Assembly (NCBI RefSeq): GCF_009711715.1
Contig: NZ_VENF01000014.1
Coordinates: forward strand, 60,179 to 124,178
Source of the DNA: Methylophaga sp.
GTDB taxonomy: Bacteria > Pseudomonadota > Gammaproteobacteria > Nitrosococcales > Methylophagaceae
Direction of reading: 5' to 3'
DNA: 64,000 nt
How positions within the stretch are numbered: the stretch's first letter is position 1; each line of letters starts with the position of its first letter. The notes below the pieces were generated by a model that saw nothing but the letters and a program-made list of their open reading frames with translations, was not told where the DNA came from and made no database searches. A program made the translations under genes and the position numbers. Shown in pieces: positions 40,095 to 50,909 of the stretch.

Positions 40095-41768
40095 TCACTG
40101 TTGTGCCTGATCCAGCATTTCCTCTGCGTGAGAGCGGGTTTTCTGGGTCAGGTTCACGCCCCCCAACATGCGGGCAATTTCTTCGACCCGCTGGTTTTTA
40201 TCTAATTTATCGACAGTGATGTGCGTGCTGTCATCCAGGTGCTTTTTACTCACCTGCAATTGATGATGCGCCTGTGCAGCGACCTGCGGTAAATGGGTAA
40301 TAGCCAACACCTGCTGACTCATGGCCAGCTGACGTAAATGCTGACCTACCACCTCGGCAACACTGCCGCCAATGCCGACATCGACTTCATCAAAAATCAA
40401 GGTCGGCACACTGCGCTGGCCGGCTGTGACCACCTGAATGGCGAGGCTGATGCGCGCCAGCTCACCGCCTGATGCCACTTTGGCCAGATCACCTGCGGGC
40501 TGACCGGGGTTGGTTTTAACCAGTAATCTGACTTGATCAGCGCCATGCTCGGTGATTTTACCGTCGGCAAAAGGCTCGACTTCAATATTGATGCTGCCTG
40601 CAGGAATCGCCAGCTGCCGGATGGAAGCGGTGATTTGTTCGGACAGCGGTGCTGCCGCATCACGACGGCGCTGATGCAATACTTCACACAGCTGGCGGCA
40701 ATGTTTTTCTTTGTCCGCTACCTGTTTGTGCAACTCGGCCAGGGTTACCTCACTGCCCGCAAGCTGCGCCAACTCCTCACTGAGTTCATCAAACAGACGC
40801 GGCAGCTGTTCGATTTCCACATGATGCTTGCGGGCCAGATCATGGAGTAAGGACAGCTGATGCTCAATGTCATTGAGCCTTGCAGGATCGAGTTCGACAT
40901 TATCGAGATAGTGACGCAGATCAGTGGCTGTCTCATCGAGATTAATGACGGCAGCATTCAGCGTTTCCACAGCACTGGCAAAACGCGGCTCATATTCCTG
41001 CAGTTTTTCCAGTTCACTCAGTATATGACTGATGACGTCGTAAGCTGCCACCTCATCAGCATCAAAGATTTGATGTAAGCCCGATTCGGCAGTGCTGATA
41101 AGTTGTGAGGCATTGGCAAGCTGGCCCTGTTCCTGCAACAGGCTACCAATACTGTCATCGGACAGGCTCAGCGCTTCAAGTTCATCGACCTGGTATTGCA
41201 ACAGTTCCTGGCGCGCCTGCTGTTCTTCGGATTGCTGCTGCAGGTTTTCCAGTTGCTGCTTGAGGTTCTGCCAGTCGCGATAACTGACTTTTAATTCATC
41301 CAGCAGGCCTTTATTCCTGGCAACGATATCCAGCAATTCGCGTTGAGTCTGGGGTCTGACCAGTGACTGATGAGCATGCTGGCCATGAATATCGATGCTG
41401 CGTTCACTGATTTCACGCAATTGTGTCAGTGGTACCACGCGGCCATTGATATATCCCTTGGAGCGGCCATCGCGACTGATGGTGCGGCGCAGGTGGCACT
41501 GTTCATCATCATCCAGTTCCTGATCGATCAGCCAGTCACGCAGCAAGGGATTATCATTGAGGCTGAAATCTGCTTCGATTTCGGCGCGTTCGGCACCATG
41601 ACGAATCATATTGGAGTCAGCGCGGTCGCCCAGTACCAGACTGAGGGCGTCGACCAGCATCGATTTACCAGCGCCGGTTTCACCAGTGAGGGAGGTCATC
41701 CCCGCATCAAATGTCAGTGCCAGGTCTTCAACAACGGCCAGGTTGCGCACACTCAGACTGATCAGCAT
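40095..41768 (-). CDS. recN: DNA repair protein RecN
   Basis: A 557-residue SMC-like ATPase used in double-strand break repair. The N-terminal Walker A is GETGAGKSML near 29-38; long coiled coils run through about 155-370; the signature and Walker B lie near KVASGGELARISLAIQ and TLIFDEVDVGIGG. Start ATG at 41768. It overlaps the nadK gene by seven bases, the usual nadK-recN pairing, so the two are translated together. No LexA box is evident before nadK. Confidence 0.95.
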   Translation of the reverse strand: MLISLSVRNLAVVEDLALTFDAGMTSLTGETGAGKSMLVDALSLVLGDRADSNMIRHGAERAEIEADFSLNDNPLLRDWLIDQELDDDEQCHLRRTISRDGRSKGYINGRVVPLTQLREISERSIDIHGQHAHQSLVRPQTQRELLDIVARNKGLLDELKVSYRDWQNLKQQLENLQQQSEEQQARQELLQYQVDELEALSLSDDSIGSLLQEQGQLANASQLISTAESGLHQIFDADEVAAYDVISHILSELEKLQEYEPRFASAVETLNAAVINLDETATDLRHYLDNVELDPARLNDIEHQLSLLHDLARKHHVEIEQLPRLFDELSEELAQLAGSEVTLAELHKQVADKEKHCRQLCEVLHQRRRDAAAPLSEQITASIRQLAIPAGSINIEVEPFADGKITEHGADQVRLLVKTNPGQPAGDLAKVASGGELARISLAIQVVTAGQRSVPTLIFDEVDVGIGGSVAEVVGQHLRQLAMSQQVLAITHLPQVAAQAHHQLQVSKKHLDDSTHITVDKLDKNQRVEEIARMLGGVNLTQKTRSHAEEMLDQAQQ

Positions 41769-42637
41769 GTCAGTTTTCTACCCCATTCCAGTTTTGCCCG
41801 GAGGATAGAATAATGGTCGTGATCTTCCAGATGCAATAGTCGGATTTGGCTTTGGTGTCGTTCGATGCGAACAGTGTTGCCAGGCCGCAGGATTTGACCG
41901 GGGCGTCCGTCGCAGGTCACCATGCCGGTGGTAATATTATTTTCGCTGAGTGTAATCTCAATGGTGTTGCTGGCAGCCACAACCAGCGGCCTGTTACTTA
42001 GGGTATGCGGGCAGACCGATGCCAGCACGATGGCGTCCAGGTCGACATCCAGAATCGGGCCGCCGGCAGACATCGCATAGGCGGTAGAGCCAGTAGGGGT
42101 GGCAATCACCAGGCCATCGGCACGCTGGCTATTGAGGAACTTGCCATTGATATAGGTCTCAAACTCAATCATGTGCAGGTTTTCATGGGCATGAATAACG
42201 ACGTCATTCATGGCGATACCGGGCGCTTCATCGTGGCCCTGAATTTCGGCCTGCAGCATAAAACGGCGATCATCACGGTAGCGACCGCTGATGACTTCCT
42301 GCAGTTGCTGCTCAAGATTATTCAGTGTGACATCCGCCAGAAAACCCAGGCGACCAACATTAACACCGACGATCGGCATATCTGTTCCCGCCAGAGCCCG
42401 GGAGGCCGACAGCAAGGTGCCGTCACCGCCGATAGCAATAGTTAGATCACACGCCGCAGGAAATTCTGTTGCTGGAATGACCGTCAACTCAGGCAGGAAA
42501 CTCAGTTTTTCATTACAGACCACAATAAGCCCAGCCCCGCTCAGAAAGGCATTAACACGTTCGATGGCGTTTTCCATCACCGTGTCGTCTTTGCGGATAA
42601 ACAGGCCGATACGTTTGAATGTCGAATCAGTGGTCAA
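41762..42637 (-). CDS. nadK: NAD kinase
   Basis: A 291-residue enzyme phosphorylating NAD to NADP. The GGDG motif is at residues 70-73 and the second motif is DGLVIATPTGSTAYAMSAGGP near 173-193. The start is a TTG at 42637 with GGAAG about six bases upstream (MTTDSTFKRIGL), matching family starts. recN follows in overlap. The 172-base region to ndk contains the divergent promoters. Confidence 0.94.
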   Translation of the reverse strand: MTTDSTFKRIGLFIRKDDTVMENAIERVNAFLSGAGLIVVCNEKLSFLPELTVIPATEFPAACDLTIAIGGDGTLLSASRALAGTDMPIVGVNVGRLGFLADVTLNNLEQQLQEVISGRYRDDRRFMLQAEIQGHDEAPGIAMNDVVIHAHENLHMIEFETYINGKFLNSQRADGLVIATPTGSTAYAMSAGGPILDVDLDAIVLASVCPHTLSNRPLVVAASNTIEITLSENNITTGMVTCDGRPGQILRPGNTVRIERHQSQIRLLHLEDHDHYSILRAKLEWGRKLTC

Positions 42638-42757
42638 AACAGGCTTCCGTTACTGAGAAATCGTCATCTGATAGTAAAGCTTTTGTCATAAAATCCAAAG
42701 CGAAAACGCAGAGGCAGTGGATTTCATCGATAACATTGATAATAGCGGCTGCAGAAA

Positions 42758-42766
42758 TGGTAGAAT
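42758..42766 (+). promoter_or_regulatory. Extended -10 promoter of ndk
   Basis: TGGTAGAAT is an extended -10 element (TG-N-TAGAAT), 43 bases before the ndk start; a TTGATA lies 19 bases upstream of the hexamer. Confidence 0.5.
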
Positions 42767-42809
42767 GACGGGATTTTATTAAACTAAACCAAACCAACAG
42801 AGGAATGAA

Positions 42810-43241
42810 ATGGCGATTGAACGTACACTTTCTATCATCAAACCTGACGCAGTTGCAAAAAATGTCATCGGTGAGATTTACACCCGCTTTGAAAAAGCCG
42901 GTCTGCAGGTTGTCGCTGCAAGAATGATGCACCTGTCACAGGAGCAGGCAGAAGGTTTCTATGCCGAACATAAAGAACGTCCTTTCTTTGGCGCGCTGGT
43001 CAGCTTTATGACTTCCGGTCCTGTGATGGTTCAGGTGCTGGAAGGCGAAAACGCGGTACTGACTAACCGTGATCTCATGGGTGCCACTAACCCTGCTGAT
43101 GCCGCTGCCGGCACTATTCGCGCTGACTTTGCACAAAGCATCGATGAAAATGCCGTTCATGGTTCTGACTCTGTTGAGAGTGCTGCCCGTGAAGTGGCTT
43201 ATTTCTTCTCTGCTGATGAAGTCTGTGCACGTACACGCTAA
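42810..43241 (+). CDS. ndk: Nucleoside diphosphate kinase
   Basis: A 143-residue enzyme that balances nucleoside triphosphates. The phospho-histidine is H117 in ENAVHGSDS; the start [15 protein letters not shown] is family standard. The ATG at 42810 has AGAGGA upstream. It heads the row ndk-rlmN-pilF-rodZ-ispG-hisS with gaps of ten bases or less or overlaps. Confidence 0.97.
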   Translation: MAIERTLSIIKPDAVAKNVIGEIYTRFEKAGLQVVAARMMHLSQEQAEGFYAEHKERPFFGALVSFMTSGPVMVQVLEGENAVLTNRDLMGATNPADAAAGTIRADFAQSIDENAVHGSDSVESAAREVAYFFSADEVCARTR

Positions 43242-43250
43242 GAGACTGTC

Positions 43251-44357
43251 ATGACTGAGCGCACGAACCTGCTGGGATTGGATCTTAAAGGTCTGGAAGC
43301 GTTTTTCGTCGACCTCGGCGAAAAGCCTTTCCGTGCGCGTCAGCTTCTGCAATGGATTCATCAATACCGCGTCACGGATTTTGCCGAGATGACCAATCTC
43401 AGCAAAGTGCTGCGGGAAAAATTACAGGCAGTCTCTGAAATACGATTGCCTGAAGTCATGCATGAGCATATCTCGCGTGACGGTACCCGTAAGTGGATTA
43501 TCAAGCTGTCCTGTGGCAACGCTATCGAAACCGTTTTCATCCCGGAAGATGGGCGGGGCACCCTCTGTGTTTCTTCACAAGTTGGCTGTGCTTTGACCTG
43601 CACTTTCTGTTCGACCGCGCAGCAGGGATTCAACCGTAATCTCGACGCGGCAGAAATCGTCGCCCAGCTCTGGATCGCCAACGAGGCCCTGGGTAAAGAA
43701 CCGAAAGGCAACCGCGTGGTGACCAACGTGGTGATGATGGGCATGGGCGAACCACTGGCGAATTACAATAATGTCGTCACTGCCATGAACCTGATGCGGG
43801 ACGATTTCGGTTACGGCATATCCTGGCGTCGACTGACATTGAGCACGTCAGGCATGGTGCCAATGATTGATAAACTGCGTGAGGACTGCCATGTCAGTCT
43901 CGCGATTTCACTGCATGCGGCTAATGATGAATTACGCAATCAGATTGTGCCGCTGAACCAGAAATATCCGATTGCCGAATTACTGGCAGCCTGTAAGCGT
44001 TATGTTGCGGGAGATCAGAAACGCCGTCATATCACTGTTGAATATGTGATGCTGGCCGGTGTCAATGACTCAATGCAGGATGCCAGGGACCTGGTCAGAA
44101 TTTTGAAAGATCTGCCCACCAAGATTAACCTGATACCTTTCAATCCTTTTCCGGGCACAGACTATGAATGTTCTTCCCGCAACCAGATTGAGCGCTTTAA
44201 ACAATACCTGATGGATAAGGGACTGGTCGCGACAGTGCGAAAAACCCGTGGTGACGACATCGTCGCAGCATGTGGTCAGCTGGCCGGTGAAGTACAGGAT
44301 AAAAGCCGTCGCAGTGAGCGAATGGCCCAACAGCGAGAGGTCGTGTTATATCGATGA
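43251..44357 (+). CDS. rlmN: 23S rRNA/tRNA methyltransferase RlmN
   Basis: A 368-residue radical-SAM enzyme that methylates C2 of A2503 in 23S rRNA and A37 of some tRNAs. The iron-sulfur cysteines are C113, C117 and C120 in GCALTCTFC; the methyl-carrying cysteine is near 338 in the ACGQL segment. The start lies nine bases after ndk and the end overlaps the pilF start by four bases. Confidence 0.96.
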   Translation: MTERTNLLGLDLKGLEAFFVDLGEKPFRARQLLQWIHQYRVTDFAEMTNLSKVLREKLQAVSEIRLPEVMHEHISRDGTRKWIIKLSCGNAIETVFIPEDGRGTLCVSSQVGCALTCTFCSTAQQGFNRNLDAAEIVAQLWIANEALGKEPKGNRVVTNVVMMGMGEPLANYNNVVTAMNLMRDDFGYGISWRRLTLSTSGMVPMIDKLREDCHVSLAISLHAANDELRNQIVPLNQKYPIAELLAACKRYVAGDQKRRHITVEYVMLAGVNDSMQDARDLVRILKDLPTKINLIPFNPFPGTDYECSSRNQIERFKQYLMDKGLVATVRKTRGDDIVAACGQLAGEVQDKSRRSERMAQQREVVLYR

Positions 44358-45118
44358 GCAAAAGCTTGCATAAGTGGTCGATTGTGTTACTGCTGTCATT
44401 GCTGACGGCATGTAACAGTACAGGTACGCGTCCGGAATATGTGGCACCGGACCCTAAAGCTGCCGAGATCAATATGCGGCTTGGCCTCAACTATATGCAG
44501 CGTGGTGATTATGCGGTGGCGCTGGAAAAGCTGCAAAAAGCCCTGAAGCAGAACCCGAACCTGCCCAGCGCACACAACACCATCGCTTTGCTTTATCAGC
44601 AGCTGGGAGAGAACGACAAGGCTGAAGCCCACTTTCTGGAAGCGGTAGAACGTGCACCGGATTACTCCCAGGCACAAAACAATTTCGGCGTGTTTCTCTG
44701 CAATCAGGGACGTTATGATGATGCCGAAGCACGGTTTCTGAAAGCGGTAGAAAATCCGCTGTATGAAACACCGGAGCTGGCTTACGAGAACGCGGGTCTA
44801 TGTGTCAGCCGGATACCCGATCTCGAGAAAGCAGAAAGCTATTACCGTAGAGCATTACAAATTGAGCCAACACTGGCCAAATCGCTGATGCGCATGGCCG
44901 AGCTGAGTTATGAACAGCAGAATTATCTGCAAGCCAGAGGCTATCTTCAACGCTACCAGGCTGCAGCCAACTGGTCGCCGCAGGCGCTGTTACTGGCAAT
45001 AAAAAACGAAAATAAACTGGACGACCAGGATGCCGTTTCCAGTTACACACTGATTCTGCGATCGCGTTTCCCTGACTCTGATGAGCTGCAGAAGGTTAAT
45101 CAAGGGTTAATAGACTGA
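44354..45118 (+). CDS. pilF: Type IV pilus TPR lipoprotein PilF/PilW
   Basis: A 254-residue outer-membrane lipoprotein with lipobox LLTAC near 16-20 and about six TPR repeats (for example [42 protein letters not shown]). It is the pilotin of the PilQ secretin of type IV pili. The gene lies in the usual row, overlapping rlmN by four bases and rodZ by one. The rest of the pilus genes are not in the window. Confidence 0.92.
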   Translation: MSKSLHKWSIVLLLSLLTACNSTGTRPEYVAPDPKAAEINMRLGLNYMQRGDYAVALEKLQKALKQNPNLPSAHNTIALLYQQLGENDKAEAHFLEAVERAPDYSQAQNNFGVFLCNQGRYDDAEARFLKAVENPLYETPELAYENAGLCVSRIPDLEKAESYYRRALQIEPTLAKSLMRMAELSYEQQNYLQARGYLQRYQAAANWSPQALLLAIKNENKLDDQDAVSSYTLILRSRFPDSDELQKVNQGLID

Positions 45119-46065
45119 TGAGCCAAACACACGATGAACCCGTACTGACCCGTACCACTCCGACTTTGGGTGAGCGGTTGAGGCAGGCCCGTGAGGCAAA
45201 AAAATACAGCATCGCTGAAGTTGCAGCTCAACTCCGTCTGACCAAAGATATTGTTACCTGCCTGGAAAATCAGGAATGGGAGCGTCTTAATGGTCGAACT
45301 TATGCAAGGGGCTATTTTGCCAGTTACGTCAAGTTCCTGGGTCTGCCCTATGATGAAATGCTGGCGGTATTTAATCTGGAGTACACGGCGACAGAGCCTG
45401 CTGTCAATCTCAGGCAGCAGCATCATATCAGTGATGAAAGCCAATTTCCCTGGTTTATGTTGGCATTAATTGCGATTGTACTGGTGGTGGGCTGGCTGGC
45501 TTACCAGCAATGGCAGGCTGCGCAAATGGCACAGCAAAACGCGGCGCTGTCTTCTGAAATCAACGAACAAACTGAACAGGACCCGAATCAGGACAACTTT
45601 GCCGAGAGCATTGTTGAACCATTGGACAGCACACTGCCGGATAACTCGGAACCTGAGGCTGATATGGCAGAGCCAGTCACCGACGACATGGGTGAGCAAG
45701 AGGAAGGCGCGGCGCCGCTGTTAACTGACGACAGTGTGGCCGAAACAACGGCCGCAGAAACAGACAACATCACCCAAGCTGAAGGCCAGCCGGAAACACA
45801 GCAGATACAGGAAGCGGAGGCACCGACATTACGTATGACCTTCAGCGGTGAATGCTGGGTTGAAGTGACCAGTGCCAATGCCAAAGTGTTGGTCAGCCAG
45901 GTTATGCAGGCTGAGCAGTCATTGGAATTACCTGTTGAGCAGCCGCTTCAGATTCTGTTGGGACGGGCCGATGTCGTCACCATTTACTACAACAATGAGC
46001 AGGTCGATTTAGAACCTTACACTCAGGGTGATGTTGCGAGACTGACTTTGGGGGTAGATTCCTGA
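45118..46065 (+). CDS. rodZ: Cell-shape protein RodZ
   Basis: A 315-residue inner-membrane protein. An N-terminal helix-turn-helix domain (about 17-85, [22 protein letters not shown]) binds MreB; one transmembrane helix follows at about 117-136; then an acidic, Gln/Glu-rich linker and a C-terminal DUF4115 domain ([20 protein letters not shown]). It links the cytoskeleton to the elongasome. Its stop overlaps the ispG start by one base. Confidence 0.93.
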   Translation: MSQTHDEPVLTRTTPTLGERLRQAREAKKYSIAEVAAQLRLTKDIVTCLENQEWERLNGRTYARGYFASYVKFLGLPYDEMLAVFNLEYTATEPAVNLRQQHHISDESQFPWFMLALIAIVLVVGWLAYQQWQAAQMAQQNAALSSEINEQTEQDPNQDNFAESIVEPLDSTLPDNSEPEADMAEPVTDDMGEQEEGAAPLLTDDSVAETTAAETDNITQAEGQPETQQIQEAEAPTLRMTFSGECWVEVTSANAKVLVSQVMQAEQSLELPVEQPLQILLGRADVVTIYYNNEQVDLEPYTQGDVARLTLGVDS

Positions 46066-47189
46066 TGGAAACAACAAGCTATATCAAACGCAGAAAATCG
46101 CGCCAGATCATGGTCGGCGATGTGCCGGTCGGCGGCGATGCACCGATCGCGGTTCAGAGTATGACCAATACCTCGACCACCGACGTGGCAGCCACGGTTA
46201 AACAGATTCAGGCGCTGCAGAAGGTGGGGGCTGATATCGTCCGCGTGTCGGTACCGACCATGGACGCAGCCGAAGCCTTTGGTCAGATTCGTAAACAGGT
46301 CAGTATTCCGCTGGTGGCCGACATTCACTTTGACTATAAAATTGCGCTGCGGGTGGCTGAACTGGGTGTGGATTGTCTGCGCATCAATCCGGGTAATATC
46401 GGCCGTGAAGACCGTGTTCGTGCTGTCGTTGATAAAGCCCGTGATTATGGCATTCCGATCCGTATCGGCGTCAACGCCGGCTCACTGGAAAAAGAACTGC
46501 AGAAAAAATACGGAGAGCCGACACCGGATGCGCTGGTGGAATCGGCCCTGCGTCATATTGATATTCTGGATCGTCTGAACTTTCCCGACTTCAAGGTCAG
46601 CCTGAAAGCCTCTGATGTATTCATGACGGTTCACGCATACCGCAAGCTGGCCGATCAGATTGAGCAGCCATTGCATCTGGGTATTACCGAAGCCGGAGGT
46701 TTACGCAGCGGTGCGGTCAAATCCTCCATCGGCCTGGGTATGCTGCTGGCAGAGGGCATTGGTGACACCATCCGTATCTCACTGGCTGCGGATCCAATAG
46801 AAGAAATCAAAGTTGGTTTTGATATCCTGAAAAGCCTTCGCATACGCAACAAAGGTGTCAACCTGATTGCCTGTCCGTCCTGTTCCCGCCAGCAGTTCGA
46901 TGTGATTTCCACTGTCAATGCGCTGGAGGCAAGGCTGGAAGATATCACGGAACCGATGGATGTAGCTGTGATAGGGTGCGTGGTCAACGGCCCTGGTGAG
47001 GCGAAGGAAGCGGCTATCGGCCTGACCGGTGGTACACCGAACCTGCTTTATGTCGATGGCAAACCCAACCACAAAGTCGACAATGAATCGCTGGTCGATG
47101 AGCTGGAAAATGAAATTCGCAAGCGCATTGCCCTGCGTCAGCAACAAGCAGAAAAAGATAAAATCATTCCGATAAAGGACATCAGTTAA
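46065..47189 (+). CDS. ispG: HMBPP synthase IspG
   Basis: A 374-residue iron-sulfur enzyme of the MEP isoprenoid pathway (4-hydroxy-3-methylbut-2-enyl diphosphate synthase). The cluster cysteines are in [10 protein letters not shown] near 269 and in [12 protein letters not shown] near 304. The N-terminal TIM barrel starts with [16 protein letters not shown]. It overlaps rodZ by one base and ends two bases before hisS. Confidence 0.97.
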   Translation: METTSYIKRRKSRQIMVGDVPVGGDAPIAVQSMTNTSTTDVAATVKQIQALQKVGADIVRVSVPTMDAAEAFGQIRKQVSIPLVADIHFDYKIALRVAELGVDCLRINPGNIGREDRVRAVVDKARDYGIPIRIGVNAGSLEKELQKKYGEPTPDALVESALRHIDILDRLNFPDFKVSLKASDVFMTVHAYRKLADQIEQPLHLGITEAGGLRSGAVKSSIGLGMLLAEGIGDTIRISLAADPIEEIKVGFDILKSLRIRNKGVNLIACPSCSRQQFDVISTVNALEARLEDITEPMDVAVIGCVVNGPGEAKEAAIGLTGGTPNLLYVDGKPNHKVDNESLVDELENEIRKRIALRQQQAEKDKIIPIKDIS

Positions 47190-47191
47190 AC

Positions 47192-48448
47192 GTGGCAGAT
47201 ATTATCCGTTCTATTCGGGGAATGAACGATATTCTCCCCGATGTGACGCCCTATTGGCAGGCGGTTGAACAGACCCTGAAAACCGTGCTCAGCGGCTACG
47301 GGTACCAGGAAATCCGCTTTCCCATCGTAGAAAAAACCGAATTATTCAAACGTTCTATCGGCGAAGTTACCGATATCGTCGAGAAAGAGATGTACACCTT
47401 TGTGGATCGCAACGGTGACAGCCTGACCTTGCGACCAGAGGGCACCGCCGGCTGTGTCCGTGCGGCGATGCAGAACGGTCTGCTCAACCAGACACAACGA
47501 CTCTGGTATATGGGGCCGATGTTCCGCCACGAACGCCCGCAGAAAGGCCGCTATCGCCAGTTTCATCAGGTCGGTGTCGAAGCCTATGGTTTTGATGGCC
47601 CGGATATCGATGCTGAAATGATTCTGATGACGGCGAGGCTATGGAAAGCGCTGGGCCTTACCGGGGTGACATTACAGATGAATTCTCTGGGTTCAACTGA
47701 GGCCCGTCTGGCGTACCGTGATCAACTGATCAAATATTTCGAAGCTCATCAGGATCAACTTGATGAAGACAGCCAGCGTCGACTCTACAGTAACCCACTG
47801 CGGATCCTGGATAGCAAAAATCCGGATATGCAGGCAGTGAATGAAGCCGCGCCCAAGCTTATCGATCATCTGGATGAGGAATCAACAGCCCACTTCGAGG
47901 CGCTGTGCCAGACACTGGACAAGGCCGGGATTGCTTATGAAATTAATCCCCGTCTGGTACGAGGTCTCGATTATTACGGCAAAACCGTCTTCGAATGGGT
48001 GACCGATCAACTGGGCTCGCAGGGCACAGTCTGTGCCGGTGGCCGTTATGACGGCCTGGTTGCGCAACTCGGTGGCAAGGGCGCGACGGCGATCGGGTTT
48101 GCGATCGGTATTGAAAGACTGATTGCTTTACTGGAAGCCACTAACGCCTTACCGGAAATTACACAAACAGATGCCTATTTGGTGGCTGTTGGTGATATCG
48201 CTGCTGAACAGGCACCGATCCTGGCGGAATCACTGCGTGATGCGATACCCGGTTTCAAGTTGATAAGCCACTGTGGTGGTGGTAGTTTTAAAAGCCAATT
48301 CAAACGCGCTGACCGCAGTGGTGCGCGCTGGACCCTGATTCTGGGTGAAGAAGAAATAAACAACGAGACGGTCGGTGTTAAAACCATGGCTACCGGCGAG
48401 CAGGAAACCGTCAGCTGGTACGACCTGGCAACGTACCTGAGTCAATAA
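47192..48448 (+). CDS. hisS: Histidyl-tRNA synthetase
   Basis: A 418-residue class II synthetase starting with a GTG. Motif 2 is [17 protein letters not shown] near 110-126, the histidine-specific block is [13 protein letters not shown] near 258-270, and motif 3 lies in GFAIGIERL near 300. The C-terminal anticodon domain is complete. It ends the housekeeping row. The window also holds tRNA-His, at 27288. Confidence 0.97.
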   Translation: MADIIRSIRGMNDILPDVTPYWQAVEQTLKTVLSGYGYQEIRFPIVEKTELFKRSIGEVTDIVEKEMYTFVDRNGDSLTLRPEGTAGCVRAAMQNGLLNQTQRLWYMGPMFRHERPQKGRYRQFHQVGVEAYGFDGPDIDAEMILMTARLWKALGLTGVTLQMNSLGSTEARLAYRDQLIKYFEAHQDQLDEDSQRRLYSNPLRILDSKNPDMQAVNEAAPKLIDHLDEESTAHFEALCQTLDKAGIAYEINPRLVRGLDYYGKTVFEWVTDQLGSQGTVCAGGRYDGLVAQLGGKGATAIGFAIGIERLIALLEATNALPEITQTDAYLVAVGDIAAEQAPILAESLRDAIPGFKLISHCGGGSFKSQFKRADRSGARWTLILGEEEINNETVGVKTMATGEQETVSWYDLATYLSQ

Positions 48449-48476
48449 TTATAAATAATATAGATATAGCAGAACT

Positions 48477-50114
48477 ATGACACCTTTGAATATACCTGAA
48501 TGGCAATCTCTGGTCCGTCACTATGAGGACCTGAAATACCTCTCAATGCGCGAACAATTCGCACTGGACTCCGGCCGTTTCGAGCGTTTTTCCGCCAAAA
48601 GCGGTGAACTGCTGCTGGATTATTCCAAAAACCGGATTACCCAGGAAACCATGGATAAGCTGATCCAGCTTGCTGAAGCCGTTGAGCTTGAGGACTGGAC
48701 TGAAAAAATGTTCAAGGGTGACACGATCAACCACACCGAAGGTCGTGCTGTTCTTCACACCGCTTTACGAAACCGTGCCAATACACCGGTCATGGTCGAC
48801 GGCAAAGATGTGATGCCGGAAGTCAATGCCGTGCTGGACAAAATGCGCCGTTTTTCTGAACAGGTTCATAATGGCAGCTGGCTGGGTTACAGCGGTAAGA
48901 AAATGACCGATATTGTCAACATCGGTATCGGCGGCTCTGATCTGGGCCCGGCAATGATCTGCGATGCGCTGGAACCCTACGGTATTGATGGCATCAGTGT
49001 ACATTTCGTCTCCAATGTCGACGGCACTGATCTCAGTACCACACTGGAAAAACTGAACCCGGAAACCACGTTGTTTGTGGTGGCCTCAAAAACTTTCACA
49101 ACGCAGGAAACACTGACCAACGCGCAATCGGCGCGTAACTGGTTCCTGAAGTCAGCCAGCCAGAAAGATGTGGCCAAGCATTTCGTGGCGGTATCCACCA
49201 ATGCCAAGGAAGTAGCCAAGTTCGGTATCGACACCGAGAACATGTTCGAAATCTGGGATTGGGTCGGCGGTCGTTATTCACTGTGGAGTGCGATTGGTCT
49301 GCCGATTGTACTGTACGTGGGTATGGATAACTTCGAACGGCTGCTGGAAGGCGGTTTCCAGATGGATCAGCATTTCCGTAATCAGCCATTGGCAGAAAAT
49401 ATTCCTGTCATCATGGGATTACTGGGAATCTGGTATATCAACTTTTTCAGTGCTCAGACCCATGCCATCGTGCCTTATGACCACTCACTGGCACGTTTCC
49501 CCAGCCATATGCAGCAGCTGGATATGGAAAGCAATGGTAAGTTTATCAACCGTGAAGGTGCGCGAATCAACTACAAAACCGGCCCGGTTATCTGGGGCAC
49601 ACCCGGCACGAACGGTCAGCATGCCTACTTCCAGTTGATTCACCAGGGCACACAGCTGATCCCGGTCGACTTTGTGCTGCCGGTCAACAGTCATTACCCT
49701 GAATGTGATCACCAGTCGATTCTGCTGGCTAACGGTCTGGCGCAGGCTGAAGCGCTGATGAAAGGTAAGACCGCGGAAGAGGTTCGTGCCGAACTGGTGA
49801 AAGAAGGCTTTGAAGGCAAGGCACTGGAAGCGCTGTTGCCACATAAGGTCTTTCCCGGCAATCGCCCCAGCAATGTGCTCATATTCCCTAAACTGACACC
49901 GGAAATGCTGGGCCAGTTGGTTGCACTTTATGAGCATAAAGTCTTTGTTCAGGGTGTTGTCTGGAACATCAATTCATTTGACCAGTGGGGTGTGGAACTG
50001 GGCAAGCAACTGGCCAAAGCCATTATTCCTGATTTACAGGACGGTTCTGAAATTTCATCTCACGACAGCTCCACCACCAGTCTGATCAGACTGATTCGCG
50101 AGCTACGTCAGTAA
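48477..50114 (+). CDS. pgi: Glucose-6-phosphate isomerase
   Basis: A 545-residue enzyme interconverting glucose-6-phosphate and fructose-6-phosphate. Signatures: [15 protein letters not shown] near 143-157, the catalytic base region [12 protein letters not shown] near 342-353, and [18 protein letters not shown] near 487-504. It starts at an ATG 28 bases after hisS. It is convergent with ppk2 with no gap, and sits close to the glycogen genes, feeding hexose phosphate to them. Confidence 0.97.
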   Translation: MTPLNIPEWQSLVRHYEDLKYLSMREQFALDSGRFERFSAKSGELLLDYSKNRITQETMDKLIQLAEAVELEDWTEKMFKGDTINHTEGRAVLHTALRNRANTPVMVDGKDVMPEVNAVLDKMRRFSEQVHNGSWLGYSGKKMTDIVNIGIGGSDLGPAMICDALEPYGIDGISVHFVSNVDGTDLSTTLEKLNPETTLFVVASKTFTTQETLTNAQSARNWFLKSASQKDVAKHFVAVSTNAKEVAKFGIDTENMFEIWDWVGGRYSLWSAIGLPIVLYVGMDNFERLLEGGFQMDQHFRNQPLAENIPVIMGLLGIWYINFFSAQTHAIVPYDHSLARFPSHMQQLDMESNGKFINREGARINYKTGPVIWGTPGTNGQHAYFQLIHQGTQLIPVDFVLPVNSHYPECDHQSILLANGLAQAEALMKGKTAEEVRAELVKEGFEGKALEALLPHKVFPGNRPSNVLIFPKLTPEMLGQLVALYEHKVFVQGVVWNINSFDQWGVELGKQLAKAIIPDLQDGSEISSHDSSTTSLIRLIRELRQ

Positions 50115-50897
50115 TCACTTCTTATCGTCCGCCCGGCGCCTGAATGCCGGGTAGGGCGGTGAATAAACCTGGGTATCATCCGGTAGCTTCACCAGCTTTT
50201 TATTCTTCTCAGGATAGGGCAGATGGTGCAGGAAATGGCGCATGCAGTTAATCCTGGCCGCCCGTTTGTCATTGGCTTCAATGACCGTCCAGGGGGAATG
50301 CGTGGTGTGGGTTAACTGAAACATCTTGTCGCGCGCTTCGCTGTAATGCTCCCACTTTTCCTGAGCGGCAATATCGACCGGACTCAATTTCCAGGTTTTA
50401 AGCGGATTCTTGCGCCGGGCTTCAAATCTGGCCTGCTGTTCCTTACGGCTGATGGCAAACCAGTATTTAAAGAGTCTGATACCGTCATCAATCAGTAAAC
50501 GTTCAAGCTCAGGTGCCTGCTCCAGAAACAAGCGATACTTTTCTTCCGTGGTATAGCCCATGACTTTCTCAACGCCGGCACGGTTATACCAGCTTCGATC
50601 AAACATCACGATTTCACCCGCCGAAGGCAGCTGTGTCAGATAACGCTGGAAATACCACTGTCCCTGTTCCACATTGCTGGGTTTGCCCAGTGCAACGATA
50701 CGGGCACCGCGTGGGTTGAGATGCTCGGCAAAGCGCTTGATGGCCCCACCTTTACCTGCAGCATCACGTCCCTCAAATAAAATCACAATGCGTTCACTGT
50801 TTTCAATAGCCCAGTCCTGGACTTTCAGCAGCTCCATCTGCAGCAGCTCTTTTTGCTGCTGATAATAGCTGCCTGAAATTCGCTTGGGCCGGGCCAT
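50115..50897 (-). CDS. ppk2: Polyphosphate kinase 2
   Basis: A 260-residue PPK2-class kinase that transfers phosphate between polyphosphate and nucleotides. Walker A is FEGRDAAGKGGAIK near 41-54, Walker B is IVMFDRSWYNRAGVE near 96-110, and the lid has RKEQQARFEARRKNPLKTWK near 151-170. This one-domain form with an aspartate-rich FDRSWYNR motif is PPK2 class I. It lies downstream of glgB on the same strand, 12 bases on, so glycogen and polyphosphate storage genes are adjacent. A CHAD gene is also in the window. Confidence 0.93.
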   Translation of the reverse strand: MARPKRISGSYYQQQKELLQMELLKVQDWAIENSERIVILFEGRDAAGKGGAIKRFAEHLNPRGARIVALGKPSNVEQGQWYFQRYLTQLPSAGEIVMFDRSWYNRAGVEKVMGYTTEEKYRLFLEQAPELERLLIDDGIRLFKYWFAISRKEQQARFEARRKNPLKTWKLSPVDIAAQEKWEHYSEARDKMFQLTHTTHSPWTVIEANDKRAARINCMRHFLHHLPYPEKNKKLVKLPDDTQVYSPPYPAFRRRADDKK

Positions 50898-50909
50898 TGT
50901 TGACGCTTT